Shown here piece by piece: positions 26,207 to 35,640 of a stretch of DNA of 64,000 bases; the first letter of the stretch is position 1, and each line of letters begins with the position of its first letter. This DNA comes from Microscilla marina ATCC 23134 (lineage in GTDB: Bacteria; Bacteroidota; Bacteroidia; Cytophagales; Microscillaceae). The stretch lies in the NCBI RefSeq assembly GCF_000169175.1, contig NZ_AAWS01000031.1:1-64000 (forward strand). The letters are read 5' to 3'. The notes below the pieces were generated by a model. That model was given only the letters and a program-made list of their open reading frames with translations. It had not been told where the DNA came from and did not search any database. Position numbers and translations under genes: made by a program.

Positions 26207-26390
26207 GGAATGGTGAAAAAATAAATTACCGATTTTGAGGTAGGGATTTTATTCTGAGACGAGGCACTTTTTGCAGGCGTAGCCATAGCTACGGCTAAAA
26301 AAAGTAACGAAGTATCAGGGTGAAAGAGCACCTCCAAACTGAAAACTTACAGCCCCGAACTTGATTCGGGGGTTATTTTTTTTCCGTTCC
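26207..26390. mobile_element. MITE family B, copy 1 (184 bp), upstream of hsp20
   Basis: It starts GGAATGGTGAAAAAATAAA and ends with the imperfect inverse TTATTTTTTTTCCGTTCC, flanked by TTA on both sides (26204-26206, 26391-26393). The core contains GACGAGGCA, a GTAGCCATAGCTAC palindrome, AACGAAGTATCAGGG, and the CCCCGAACTTGATTCGGGG hairpin also found in family A. It is non-coding and ends 17 bases before the hsp20 ATG. Confidence 0.8.
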
Positions 26391-26407
26391 TTAAAACAAA
26401 AAAAATT

Positions 26408-26842
26408 ATGTCACTAGTAAAATTTTATACGAAACCATTGTACAGTCACGCTTATAATCACTTTTTTAACCGCGACATCAACAAAGTAGTGGGCACCGAT
26501 ACTGTAAAAAACAGTCCATTGGTTAACATCAGCGAACTCAACGGAGACTATCTGATAGAGGTAGCCGCCCCAGGTTTGACTAAAGAAGACCTGAAGGTAG
26601 ATATAGACAAGCAATTGCTTACTGTAAAAGCAGCAGTAGCCAAAGAAACCAATGCCGAAGATACCGCGAAATATACGCGTAAAGAGTTTGGGTATGGTTC
26701 GTTCAAAAGAAGTTTTACCTTGCCCGAAAGTGTAGACACACAAAAAGTAAATGCCAAATACGAAAACGGAATTTTGAACATTCACTTGCCCCAAAAAGAA
26801 GAGGCCAAGCCCAAGCCAGCCCGTGAAATAAATATTGGGTAA
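26408..26842 (+). CDS. Hsp20/alpha-crystallin small heat-shock protein
   Basis: A 144-residue small heat-shock protein. The alpha-crystallin domain runs from about 35 to 130, with the typical VAAPGLTKEDLKVDIDKQLL segment and the conserved NAKYENGILNIHLPQ (A-x-x-x-NGxL) motif near the end. The tail is Lys/Pro-rich with a final INIG that can serve as the I-x-I oligomerisation motif. It is an ATP-independent holdase that binds unfolding proteins in the cytoplasm. The leader is only 17 bases beyond a MITE, so the element lies where the promoter should be. A terminator follows. Confidence 0.95.
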   Translation: MSLVKFYTKPLYSHAYNHFFNRDINKVVGTDTVKNSPLVNISELNGDYLIEVAAPGLTKEDLKVDIDKQLLTVKAAVAKETNAEDTAKYTRKEFGYGSFKRSFTLPESVDTQKVNAKYENGILNIHLPQKEEAKPKPAREINIG

Positions 26843-26882
26843 AGTGAAAGCTTATTACTAACTATTATTATTCATAACATCG

Positions 26883-26916
26883 AAGCCTTTGTGTTGTTGA
26901 CACAAGGGCTTTTTTT
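26883..26916 (+). terminator. Rho-independent terminator of hsp20
   Basis: AAGCCTTTGTGT pairs with ACACAAGGGCTT and runs into seven Ts. Confidence 0.88.
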
Positions 26917-27172
26917 ATTGCCCCCTGGCCAAATGACAGGTTGCATAAGTAAGATGCGTACCCATAGGAACAAATCGCCCATTTTTTGGTTATTAATAGT
27001 ACTGCAGCCCAACAAAAGCAAACTGTATAGTAGGTAGTTTGCCAGGTTTATATGCTTGTTGTTCAAGTGTCTAAGGCCTTACTACTTGATGGGTAAATGA
27101 TGCAAAAATAAAAATATTTAGAATTTCAAGTCAAATTGATTAACTTGAAACCAACCAATTTTCAATCATTGA
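26917..27172. other. Intergenic region between hsp20 and the TPR-GAF-SpoIIE gene
   Basis: AT-rich, no ORF, repeat or RNA gene recognised. It should contain the promoter of the downstream sensor phosphatase gene. Confidence 0.4.
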
Positions 27173-30118
27173 ATGAGTATATTTAGACTATGTATTGTTG
27201 TACACATGCTTTTATGGGCACTGCCTTGTGGGTGGGCGCAAAATAGTCTAAAAGTTGATTCTTTGCAGAAAGCACTCAAGAAAAATATTTCTCAAAAAGA
27301 AAGGGTCAATACTTATAACCTGATTGCCTACCAATACCGCAGCGCTGACTCTACCTTGGTGGCTTATTACACCAACGAAGCCATTCAGTTGGCAGAGAAA
27401 ATACCTTACCCTGAGGGCATAGCCGATGCCTATTATCACTTAGGGTGGATTAGTATGCAAAAAGGCCATTATGAGGCCGCTGCTCAACTTTATAAGCAAG
27501 GCTTGAAAATAGCGCGCACCAACAATTATTACAAGGGAATAGGAGATGCCTACAATGGTTTAGGGGGAGTGTATTTCTATCAGGGAAACTATGCGCAAAC
27601 GTTGCAATGGTTTCAGAAATCGCTGGATGCCAAGACAAAGGTAGGAGATAAAAAAGGAATGGCAGCTACCTACAACAACATGGGAGAAATTTATCGCCGG
27701 AAAGGTAAGTACCCTAAAGCGCTGGAGTTTTTGGGTAAGTCTTATGAGATGAACAGCCAAATAGGAGAAAAAAGGGGGATGGCGCTGGCCCTAAACAATA
27801 CAGGAGAAGTACATCAACAACAAGGGAATTACCCCACTGCTTTAGAGTTTTTTCAGAGGTCGTTGAGAATCAGCCTCCAAACCGAAAACCAACGAATAAT
27901 GGCGCTCAACTACAACAACATTGGGTTGATTTATCGTAGCAGAGGAAACGACAGCAAGGCACTGGAGTTTTTTGAAAAAGCCCTGAGAATAAATACCCAT
28001 ACGGGAGACAAAAGAGCCATTGCCGGCAATTATAACAACAAAGGGTTGATCTTTCAATACGAAGGCAAGTATGACAAAGCGCTTCATTTTTTTGAAAAAG
28101 CACTGAAAGTAAACCGACAAATAGGGCACCAAAGCGGCGTGGCTAATGGTTTTCTGTACTTGGGCAGGCTTGCCCTAAAGCAACAGCAACCCGAAAAAGC
28201 ACAAAAATATTTTGAAAAGGCGCTTGCCTTACAACAACAAATAGGGCAACAGGGAAGGTCAGCGGAAGTATGGATAGACCTGGGCGTTGGTCATTATATA
28301 GCGCAAGAATATGCTCAGGCAGAGGCTTGTTTGACAAAAGGGGTAGCATTGGCTACTCAACTGGGCAACCCACGCATTGTAAAAGATGGGGCAGAGTACC
28401 TTGCCAAAACTTACGAAGCAACTCAAAAACCTTGGCTTGCCTACAAAAACCTGGTGCTGTTTAAGAAAATGACCGACAGCTTGTTTAACTCTGACAATAT
28501 AAAAAAAATGGCGCAGCTGGAGTACAAGCACACGCTGGAAAAAAGAGCCGACTCGCTACAAATGGCACAAGCCCAAAAACAAAAGCTGGCACAAGCTGCC
28601 CAGGAAAAAACACAGATGTTTTATAACTTTACTTTTGGCGGGTTACTGGCTACATTGATCATTGGTTTTTTAGTGTTTTATTACAACAAACAACGCAGTA
28701 ATAACCAAAAGCTAAGTGAGGCAAATCAGGCGGTCAAACAACAACAAGAGGAGCTGCAAACTCAACACAACTACTTAGAGCAAGCCTATCAGAGCATCCA
28801 GTTGCTCACCGATATAGGGCAAGAAATTACTGCTTCGCTCGATCTTGACGAGGTGCTTACTGCTATCTATCGTCATATCAATGAATTAATGGATGTGACC
28901 AACTTTGGCATTGGGTTGTATGAGCCTCACAACGACCGCATTATTTTTAAACTGACCATTGTACACGGCAAGCGTAACCAACGCTACCCAGTGAACACTA
29001 CCAACAAAAACCAGTTGGTAGTATGGTGTGTAGAAAACAGCCAACCAATAAAGATGGGGAATGTGCTGCAGGAGTACCAAAAGTATATAGCAGACATTGA
29101 TACAGAAAAAGACCGTTTGCAAAACTACCTGATGGTAGAATTGCCCCAGTCGGTCATGTATATTCCTTTGATTATACAACAAAAAACTATAGGAGTCATT
29201 GCAGTACACAGTTATAACAAAAATGCCTATAGTGATTATCATCTCGACTTACTCAAAAACTTGTCTCTCTACGTAGCCATTGCTGTAGACAATGCCCAGG
29301 TATACCAACAACTCGACCGAAAAAACCACGATATAATGGAGAGCATAAGGTATGCACAAAGAATACAACAAGCTACTTTGCCACTTGACAGTGTAATGCA
29401 AAAATACCTGCCTGAACATTTTGTTTTATTTCGCCCTTGCAATGTGGTGTCAGGCGATTTTTATTGGTGCGAAAAAGATAGAAACCGGGTTTTTCTGGTA
29501 GCAGCTGACTGTACCGGACACGGGGTGCCAGGTGCCTTTATGACTATGTTGGGGGTGCAGGCTTTGAGCCACATTATTGTACAAAGTAAAATACATACCC
29601 CCGATTTGATCTTGTTTTGTTTGGATGGTATACTGAGGCAAATACTTAAGAGCGAAAATACGATGTTGCGCGAAGGAATGGATATGTCTTTGTGTGTCAT
29701 CGACCAGGAAAAGCAAATACTGTATTTTGCCGGAGCCAAAAACCCTTTGATAGTAGTACAGAATGGCGAAATAAACGAAATAAAAGGAGACGTGTACAGC
29801 ATCAATGGGCATCGACAAGACAATGATGGCATTGAGTTTACCACCCACGCCATCGATATATCTGTCCCTACTACTTTTTATATGTATTCAGATGGTTTTC
29901 AGAGTCAGTTTGGAGGAGAAGAGGGCAAAAAGTTTATGAAAAAACGCTTTCGCGAATTGTTGCTTGAGACTTCTGCTTATGCTATGCCCGAACAAAAACG
30001 TGTGTTGAACCGTGCCCTCAACGAATGGATGCAAGTATCTGCTCCGGGCGGACCTGGTAATCACGAACAAATTGACGATATTCTGGTAATAGGGGTAAGG
30101 GCTGATGTAGAGGCATAA
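27173..30118 (+). CDS. TPR-GAF-SpoIIE sensor phosphatase
   Basis: A 981-residue signalling protein. A signal peptide (1-22) leads to an extracytoplasmic array of about eight TPRs of the 40-residue Rap/NPR type (GMAATYNNMGEIYRRKGKYP and similar), one transmembrane helix (about 485-505), a coiled coil rich in Gln (about 510-545), a GAF domain (about 545-710) and a C-terminal SpoIIE-type PP2C domain (about 745-975). The phosphatase metal motifs are present: VVSGDFYW, DCTGHGVPGAFM, EGMDMSLCVID, YSDGFQSQFGG and a final DDILVIGV. It should dephosphorylate Ser/Thr on a target such as an anti-anti-sigma factor; none is encoded nearby. Two proteins with the same output domain occur at 39887 and 42227. 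Confidence 0.9.
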   Translation: MSIFRLCIVVHMLLWALPCGWAQNSLKVDSLQKALKKNISQKERVNTYNLIAYQYRSADSTLVAYYTNEAIQLAEKIPYPEGIADAYYHLGWISMQKGHYEAAAQLYKQGLKIARTNNYYKGIGDAYNGLGGVYFYQGNYAQTLQWFQKSLDAKTKVGDKKGMAATYNNMGEIYRRKGKYPKALEFLGKSYEMNSQIGEKRGMALALNNTGEVHQQQGNYPTALEFFQRSLRISLQTENQRIMALNYNNIGLIYRSRGNDSKALEFFEKALRINTHTGDKRAIAGNYNNKGLIFQYEGKYDKALHFFEKALKVNRQIGHQSGVANGFLYLGRLALKQQQPEKAQKYFEKALALQQQIGQQGRSAEVWIDLGVGHYIAQEYAQAEACLTKGVALATQLGNPRIVKDGAEYLAKTYEATQKPWLAYKNLVLFKKMTDSLFNSDNIKKMAQLEYKHTLEKRADSLQMAQAQKQKLAQAAQEKTQMFYNFTFGGLLATLIIGFLVFYYNKQRSNNQKLSEANQAVKQQQEELQTQHNYLEQAYQSIQLLTDIGQEITASLDLDEVLTAIYRHINELMDVTNFGIGLYEPHNDRIIFKLTIVHGKRNQRYPVNTTNKNQLVVWCVENSQPIKMGNVLQEYQKYIADIDTEKDRLQNYLMVELPQSVMYIPLIIQQKTIGVIAVHSYNKNAYSDYHLDLLKNLSLYVAIAVDNAQVYQQLDRKNHDIMESIRYAQRIQQATLPLDSVMQKYLPEHFVLFRPCNVVSGDFYWCEKDRNRVFLVAADCTGHGVPGAFMTMLGVQALSHIIVQSKIHTPDLILFCLDGILRQILKSENTMLREGMDMSLCVIDQEKQILYFAGAKNPLIVVQNGEINEIKGDVYSINGHRQDNDGIEFTTHAIDISVPTTFYMYSDGFQSQFGGEEGKKFMKKRFRELLLETSAYAMPEQKRVLNRALNEWMQVSAPGGPGNHEQIDDILVIGVRADVEA

Positions 30119-30207
30119 TGTGATACAACATCACTTTTTTGGTAAACAGCCAAAAATAGCTTACCTATGCCCAAAGTGCCAAACAAAAACATAGTCTGCC
30201 ATACACC

Positions 30208-31434
30208 ATGATAAATATCCAAAAGGTACGCGCCGATTTTCCCTTGATTAGTCAGGGAGCACAAAAAAAAGTACCACTGGCTTACCTCGACAATGCTGCC
30301 ACCACCCAAAAACCTGTGTCAGTAATCAACAGTATCAATACGTTTTATGAGACAGGCAATGCCAATATTCACCGGGGCATTTATGACCTTGCCCAACAAG
30401 CCACCCAAAACTACGAAATTGCCCGAACCAAAGTAAAAAACTTGCTCCATGCTGCAAATGCTCACGAGGTAGTTTTTACCCGTGGTACTACCGAAAGTAT
30501 AAACCTGGTGATGCAGGCTTTTTTGGCACCTCGGCTACGGCCAAACGACGAGGTGGTAGTGTCGGCAATGGAGCATCACTCAAACCTGGTACCCTGGCAA
30601 GTACTGTGTAAGCAGTGCGGGGCACGCTTACGCATTGCACCCATCAACGATAAGGGAGAGGTATTGCTGGACGAATATGCCCAAATGCTGACCGAAAAAA
30701 CTAAAATGGTGGCGTTGGTGCATATTTCCAATACCTTGGGCACTGTAAACCCTATAGATGAAATGACCGCTTTGGCAAAAAAACAGCAAATACCAGTGTT
30801 GATTGATGGGGCACAAAGTGTGTCGCATCGAGCGATCAATGTACAAGCGTTGAACTGTGATTTTTTTGTGTTTTCGGGGCATAAAATGTACGCCCCCACT
30901 GGCATAGGGGTGTTGTATGGCAAGGCTGTGCATCTTGAGGCCATGTTGCCTTACCAATATGGGGGCGAAATGATTCAAACAGTAACTTATGAACAAAGTA
31001 CTTTCAATCGAATTCCTCAGAAATTTGAAGCAGGCACCCCCAATATTGCCGGAGCCATTGCGCTGGGTGTTGCTATAGACTATATTCAAACTTTGGGTTT
31101 ACCTAATATAGATGCACACCTGAAGCAATTGCTGGAGTATGCTACCCAAAAACTCAGCGCAATCGATGGTGTAAAAATCGTAGGGACTGCTTCGGAAAAA
31201 AGTAGTATTATTTCTTTTTTGCTCGATGAGGTACATCCTCACGACATAGGCACTATTTTGAACGAGTCGGGGGTGGCCATTCGTGCCGGACACCATTGTA
31301 CTATGCCATTGATGCGTCGCTTGGGCGTGCCAGGTACAGCAAGGGCATCTTTTGGGGTATATAACACTTTGGCTGAGGTAGATCAATTGGTAGAAGCCCT
31401 TCTAAAGGTACAGAAAATCTTTAAAAGCCTGTGA
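30208..31434 (+). CDS. sufS: Cysteine desulfurase SufS
   Basis: A 408-residue class-V PLP enzyme of the SufS/CsdA group. K226 in FSGHKMYAPTGIG binds pyridoxal phosphate, and the persulfide Cys364 sits in RAGHHCTMPL, the signature of the SufS subtype rather than IscS. The N-terminal YLDNAATTQKP and IHRGIYDLAQQAT blocks are standard. It removes sulfur from L-cysteine for iron-sulfur cluster assembly, normally handing it to SufE or SufU. Here it stands alone, without sufBCD or sufE in the window, 89 bases after the sensor phosphatase. The length is normal for the family. Confidence 0.95.
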   Translation: MINIQKVRADFPLISQGAQKKVPLAYLDNAATTQKPVSVINSINTFYETGNANIHRGIYDLAQQATQNYEIARTKVKNLLHAANAHEVVFTRGTTESINLVMQAFLAPRLRPNDEVVVSAMEHHSNLVPWQVLCKQCGARLRIAPINDKGEVLLDEYAQMLTEKTKMVALVHISNTLGTVNPIDEMTALAKKQQIPVLIDGAQSVSHRAINVQALNCDFFVFSGHKMYAPTGIGVLYGKAVHLEAMLPYQYGGEMIQTVTYEQSTFNRIPQKFEAGTPNIAGAIALGVAIDYIQTLGLPNIDAHLKQLLEYATQKLSAIDGVKIVGTASEKSSIISFLLDEVHPHDIGTILNESGVAIRAGHHCTMPLMRRLGVPGTARASFGVYNTLAEVDQLVEALLKVQKIFKSL

Positions 31435-31679
31435 GTACGCCAATACTCCGCAGTGATTTTAGTCAAAGTTGTTTGCTGGTTCTCAGTTATTTACGAATTT
31501 AAAAACTATTTAATTGGGTGTTTGGGTGTAAAACCGACACACTTTTAAAAATAAATTGAGTAAGCAATCTTAATATAAAATACTGGTTTACAGCATTTAA
31601 CAAGGTAAACATTTACTCGAATCAGCTATCGACTAAATACTATGGACTATTGTACGCTAAATCTCCAATTATTTGCCGA

Positions 31680-32681
31680 ATGAAAAAAACACTCTTCAAT
31701 ATTTTCTTCCTGGTGTTAGGGGTTGCCTTGCTTTGGTTGGCATTTAAGGAGCAAAACTTTACACTGATTGCCCAAGAGCTGCGCAAGGTAAACTATAGCT
31801 GGAGCATACCAGTGTTGGGGGTGTCGTTATTGGGGCAGGCGAGCCGGGCAATGCGTTGGAAATTGCTGCTTGATCCGCTCAAAATAGACCAAAACAAGCC
31901 TGTATCGGTGGTGAATGTATGGTGGGCGCTTATGTTTGGTTACTTTGTTAATCTGGGCGTGCCTCGTTTGGGCGAGGTGTCGAGGTGTGTGGCAGTACGG
32001 CGCAGCGAAAATATTGGGTTCGAAGCCACCGTGGGTACAGTAGTGGCGGAGCGTGCTATAGATGTTTTTTGTTTGTTTCTATTGGTTGTATTCACTTTTT
32101 TTTTCCAGTTCGACATTGCCGCAGATTTTCTTCGGCAATATATTTTTGCTCCGCTTGAACAGTCATTGCGACAAAAACAAAATGTGCTATACATATTAGC
32201 AGCCGCCGGGGGGTGTTTTTTACTTTTATTGGGGCTGTTGTGGCGGGTGCTTATTAAGCGGCGCTGGTTTTTGAAAATACGCAAGTTTATGGTAGAAGTG
32301 CTCAAAGGTTTGATGAGTATTCGCTATATGCGTCGTCCCTGGGCGTTTTTGGGGCACACCCTATTTATTTGGTTTTGTTACTTTCTGATGACCTATTGCT
32401 GGTTTTTTTCTATGCCTGCCACCCAATCATTGGGTATCCAGGGAGGCTTGTTTTTGTTGGTATTGGGTAGTATAGGCAAGTCGGTGCCCATACAAGGTGG
32501 GGGCATGGGTGCCTACCACTTTCTGGTGACCAAAGGTTTGAGTTTATCTCCTTTCTTGATTGCTGCCACCCCAGCACTCACCTTGGCCACTGTCATCCAT
32601 CTTACCCAAGTGCTGTTTTCTTTGTTGGTAGGTGCCATTGCTGCAGTAGTAGTACTCTACCAAAACCGCTGGCAACGTTAG
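31680..32681 (+). CDS. Polytopic membrane protein, LPG-synthase/flippase-like (UPF0104)
   Basis: The frame is open from a TTG at 31650, but the ATG at 31680 (MKKTLFNIFF) is the better start, giving 333 residues. About eight hydrophobic helices are visible. The pattern of MRWKLLLDPL near residue 65, NLGVPRLGEVSRCVAV, TVVAERAIDVFCLFLL and VPIQGGGMGAYHFLVTKGL matches the LPG-synthase transmembrane (UPF0104, YbhN-like) family. Relatives without the catalytic domain are thought to move lipids or act in glycolipid pathways. No enzymatic domain is attached. It is convergent with the next gene, with only 3 bases between stop codons. Confidence 0.85.
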   Translation: MKKTLFNIFFLVLGVALLWLAFKEQNFTLIAQELRKVNYSWSIPVLGVSLLGQASRAMRWKLLLDPLKIDQNKPVSVVNVWWALMFGYFVNLGVPRLGEVSRCVAVRRSENIGFEATVGTVVAERAIDVFCLFLLVVFTFFFQFDIAADFLRQYIFAPLEQSLRQKQNVLYILAAAGGCFLLLLGLLWRVLIKRRWFLKIRKFMVEVLKGLMSIRYMRRPWAFLGHTLFIWFCYFLMTYCWFFSMPATQSLGIQGGLFLLVLGSIGKSVPIQGGGMGAYHFLVTKGLSLSPFLIAATPALTLATVIHLTQVLFSLLVGAIAAVVVLYQNRWQR

Positions 32682-32684
32682 TTT

Positions 32685-33398
32685 TTACGCTTGATCTTGT
32701 TGTTGGGCTTCCAATGCTTTGATACGTTGCATCGCTTTTTTTTCAAATCTCCTTATTTGGGTAATAAATGCCAACAAAGTAATATCTAGGGTTGTTGAAA
32801 GTATGAATATATTATTGATCATAACTGGTATAATAAAGAGGGCGCCAAAACCAAACTGGTATTTTATGCCAAACATAGGTGGTACACAAGCAGCAGTTAA
32901 TATGATGACATACAACACCCATGTAACTCCCCAAACTACTACTAAAGTACTACTACGAGGTATGTAATCCACTTTTTCCTTTGCTAATCCTATGTGTTGG
33001 GTTTTTACCCAAATTTCCTGCATAACTCGATAAGGGACAAAAAAGTTAACTCCCAATATAAAAAAAGAGAAAGTAGCCCACTTTGGCGAATATTTAGTGC
33101 TTATCCCCTGCGTACGCAGGTTTTTGTAGATGCGATAAATCCATAGCGTTATTAAAACTGCCAGGTGCATTGTAAAAAACAAGGAAAACATAATCCCTTC
33201 ATCAGAGTACTTCTTTTCTATCTCTTTAGTATCTGGTGTGATCGCTATTTCGCTACTAAAGCCAAAATAACTAACTACTAGAAGAGACCAAGCCATCAGG
33301 ATAATTACCAGTACCTTAAAGGCAGATGACAACCATAAGGCGAATAGTAGGTAGCCAGACAGCAACCGGGTTTTGAGCAAACGTCTTTTCTTTGTCAT
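32685..33398 (-). CDS. DUF4328 membrane protein
   Basis: A 237-residue membrane protein with about five transmembrane helices. The central block RIYKNLRTQGISTKYSPKWA then FFILGVNFFVPYRVMQEIW matches the DUF4328 signature (Y/FSP-W-A, VP-x-N, PYRVMxEIW). The N-terminus is basic (MTKKRRLLKTRLLSGY) and the C-terminal 40 residues form a charged helix ending in QQQDQA. The family has no known function. The gene is convergent with the upstream flippase-like gene. Confidence 0.8.
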   Translation of the reverse strand: MTKKRRLLKTRLLSGYLLFALWLSSAFKVLVIILMAWSLLVVSYFGFSSEIAITPDTKEIEKKYSDEGIMFSLFFTMHLAVLITLWIYRIYKNLRTQGISTKYSPKWATFSFFILGVNFFVPYRVMQEIWVKTQHIGLAKEKVDYIPRSSTLVVVWGVTWVLYVIILTAACVPPMFGIKYQFGFGALFIIPVMINNIFILSTTLDITLLAFITQIRRFEKKAMQRIKALEAQQQDQA

Positions 33399-33766
33399 AG
33401 TTCTATTGTTTTAAATTAGGCATATTAAAAAAGTACCTACAATATTATATACCTATTTCAGGTAATAGTGATGGATAAAAAAAAGTGTTTTGGATAAAAA
33501 ACAGTAGATAATACCAAGCGAAAGGGGGTAATTTGGCTAAATTATTCGGTGTTGAACAGGTGAGAGAGTAATAAAATCAATAATGATAGTTTTACTTTTA
33601 AAGCAAAAAGCAATATACTTGCACCGCAATAATTTTACTCTCAATTTTGAAGGTTTCCCTTTGAGTGACTAATTTTTAGAGAAAAAAAATGCTATATATG
33701 AACTATAGTCTTTCATGACAGAGTGTTTATAGTCAATTTTCACAAAAATTTAAACCATCTCACAAT
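33399..33766. other. Divergent intergenic region
   Basis: About 370 AT-rich bases between divergent genes, holding both promoters. No ORF, repeat or clear operator is recognised. Confidence 0.4.
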
Positions 33767-34399
33767 ATGGCGAATACCTTTAATGAATTATTGAAAGGAA
33801 ACGAAATTTGGGTAAAAAGTACGACAGAGTCTACTCCCGATTTGTTCGACAGTATGGCAGAGGGGCAACACCCCCAGTTTTTATGGATTGGTTGTGCAGA
33901 TAGCCGCGTCCCTGCCGAAGAGATTACTAACTCACTGCCAGGGTCTATTTTTGTACAACGCAATGTGGCAAATATGGTAGTGCATACAGACTATAATTTA
34001 CTAAGCGTGGTAAACTATGCAGTAAAAGCACTTCACGTAAAACACATTATTATTTGTGGGCATTACGGATGTGGAGGAGTAAAAGCAGCCATGAGCAATG
34101 ATTCTTATGGTTTGTTGGATAATTGGATTGTACACATTAAAAATGTATACCAAATACACCAACAAGAGCTTGAAGCCATCGAAGACTTGGTAGAACGGGA
34201 ACATCGCTTTATTGAACTGAATGTAAAAGAGCAAGTCAATAATGTATCAAAGCTCTCTTTTATACAAGAGGAGTGGAAACAAGGGGAGTTTCCTTACATT
34301 CATGGCTGGGTGTTTAATATAGAAAATGGCAAGCTTCAAAACTTAAACCATACTGTAAACACAACCGACCATTTAGATCCGGTCTTTAAATATAAATAG
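33767..34399 (+). CDS. can: Beta-class carbonic anhydrase
   Basis: A 210-residue beta-carbonic anhydrase. Zinc ligands C43 (CADSR), H99 and C102 (GHYGCGG) and the catalytic dyad D45-R47 are all present, and the length equals that of E. coli Can. It interconverts CO2 and bicarbonate in the cytoplasm. No signal peptide is seen. The next gene on the same strand encodes an SbtA-like bicarbonate transporter 178 bases away, after a terminator, so the two probably serve the same inorganic-carbon supply while being transcribed separately. Confidence 0.95.
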   Translation: MANTFNELLKGNEIWVKSTTESTPDLFDSMAEGQHPQFLWIGCADSRVPAEEITNSLPGSIFVQRNVANMVVHTDYNLLSVVNYAVKALHVKHIIICGHYGCGGVKAAMSNDSYGLLDNWIVHIKNVYQIHQQELEAIEDLVEREHRFIELNVKEQVNNVSKLSFIQEEWKQGEFPYIHGWVFNIENGKLQNLNHTVNTTDHLDPVFKYK

Positions 34400-34437
34400 T
34401 GATTTTTTTACTATTCTTACAAAGCCATGGGCTAAAC

Positions 34438-34491
34438 AAAAACAGGCAATTTCATAAGTAATTTACCTTACAAGTGAGATTGCCTGTTTTT
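34438..34491 (+). terminator. Hairpin terminator after the carbonic anhydrase gene
   Basis: AAAAACAGGCAAT pairs with ATTGCCTGTTTTT over 13 bases with a long loop and a T-run at the end. Confidence 0.8.
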
Positions 34492-34577
34492 GCGGGTAAC
34501 ACTGGGTTTTACAAAGATGATCGCATGACGGAAACTGATTAATTGTTCATATATTTTATAACTAAAAAGTTAATTCA

Positions 34578-35543
34578 ATGGATCTTAGCTTGCTGATTGA
34601 CAATTTGACTAATCCAGCACTTTTGTTTTTCTTTCTTGGAATTATAGCAGTAAAACTAAAGAGTGACCTGGAGATTCCGGCAAACTCGTCTAAATTTATC
34701 TCCTTGTACCTGCTGTTTTCTATTGGTTTCAAGGGAGGGCAAGAGCTGTCGCATAGTCCGCTCAATGGCGAAATACTCTTTTCTTTACTCTTTGGGGTGT
34801 TACTGGCACTGGTAGTGCCCATTTACTCATTCTTTATTTTGCGTAAGCGCATAGGCGTAGACAATGCTGGAGCTATAGCAGCTGCTTATGGTTCGGTAAG
34901 TGCCGTTACTTTTGTTACGGCCATTTCATTTCTCGAAACCCAAGGCATGGAGTTTGGTGGACAAATGGTGGCTGTAATGGCATTGATGGAAGCGCCTTCT
35001 ATTATTATTGGGGTATTGCTCATGCGTTTGTTTCGCAAGCGTAACAGCGATAACGAAACCTCCTTTAAACAAGTATTGCGACACGCAGTTACCAACGGCA
35101 GTGTATTGCTCATTATAGGTAGTTTGATCATTGGATTTTTGGCAAGCGAAAAGCAGGCAGAGGGTATCAAGCCTTTTACTACCGATATTTTCAAGGGTTT
35201 TCTTGCGGTATTTTTGTTAGATATGGGAATCACCAGTGGTAAAAAACTTTCTTCTTTTTTAGACCAAGGTTGGTTGCCACTATTATTTGCATTGATTATG
35301 CCTATTTTCAACGGGTGCACAGTAGCCATTGTAAGTAAGGTAGTGACCCAAAGCCACGGTAACCAGTTTTTATTTGCTATTTTAGCAGCCAGTGCTTCTT
35401 ATATAGCGGTACCTGCGGCCATGAAGTTAGCTGCTCCTAAAGCCAATCCGGGGTTGTATATACCCATGGCGCTGGCCATTACTTTCCCGCTGAATATTAC
35501 GCTGGGAATGCCACTTTACCTGAGTATTATCCAGGCATTTTAG
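34578..35543 (+). CDS. SbtA-type sodium-dependent bicarbonate transporter family protein
   Basis: A 321-residue membrane protein with about ten helices. The start PALLFFFLGIIAVKLKSDLE followed by IPANSSKFISLYLLFSIGFK GG matches the SbtA (formerly DUF897) family. Two inverted five-helix halves are suggested by the repeated pattern of LLFSIGFKGG in the first half and VFLLDMGITSGKK in the second. The family imports bicarbonate with sodium in cyanobacteria; in heterotrophs the substrate is assumed, not proven. No SbtB regulator gene is adjacent. The neighbour carbonic anhydrase supports a bicarbonate role. Confidence 0.88.
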   Translation: MDLSLLIDNLTNPALLFFFLGIIAVKLKSDLEIPANSSKFISLYLLFSIGFKGGQELSHSPLNGEILFSLLFGVLLALVVPIYSFFILRKRIGVDNAGAIAAAYGSVSAVTFVTAISFLETQGMEFGGQMVAVMALMEAPSIIIGVLLMRLFRKRNSDNETSFKQVLRHAVTNGSVLLIIGSLIIGFLASEKQAEGIKPFTTDIFKGFLAVFLLDMGITSGKKLSSFLDQGWLPLLFALIMPIFNGCTVAIVSKVVTQSHGNQFLFAILAASASYIAVPAAMKLAAPKANPGLYIPMALAITFPLNITLGMPLYLSIIQAF

Positions 35544-35569
35544 TGGTCATAAAGCATTTTTCAGAATTC

Positions 35570-35603
35570 AAAAGGTGTACATTTAATTAAATGTGCACCT
35601 TTT
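35570..35603 (+). terminator. Hairpin terminator after the SbtA-like gene
   Basis: AAAAGGTGTACATTT and AAATGTGCACCTTTT form a nearly perfect 15-bp stem with a minimal loop. Confidence 0.82.
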
Positions 35604-35640
35604 GTTATTGGGTCTCAAACAAGCAACGAATGCGGTTTTA

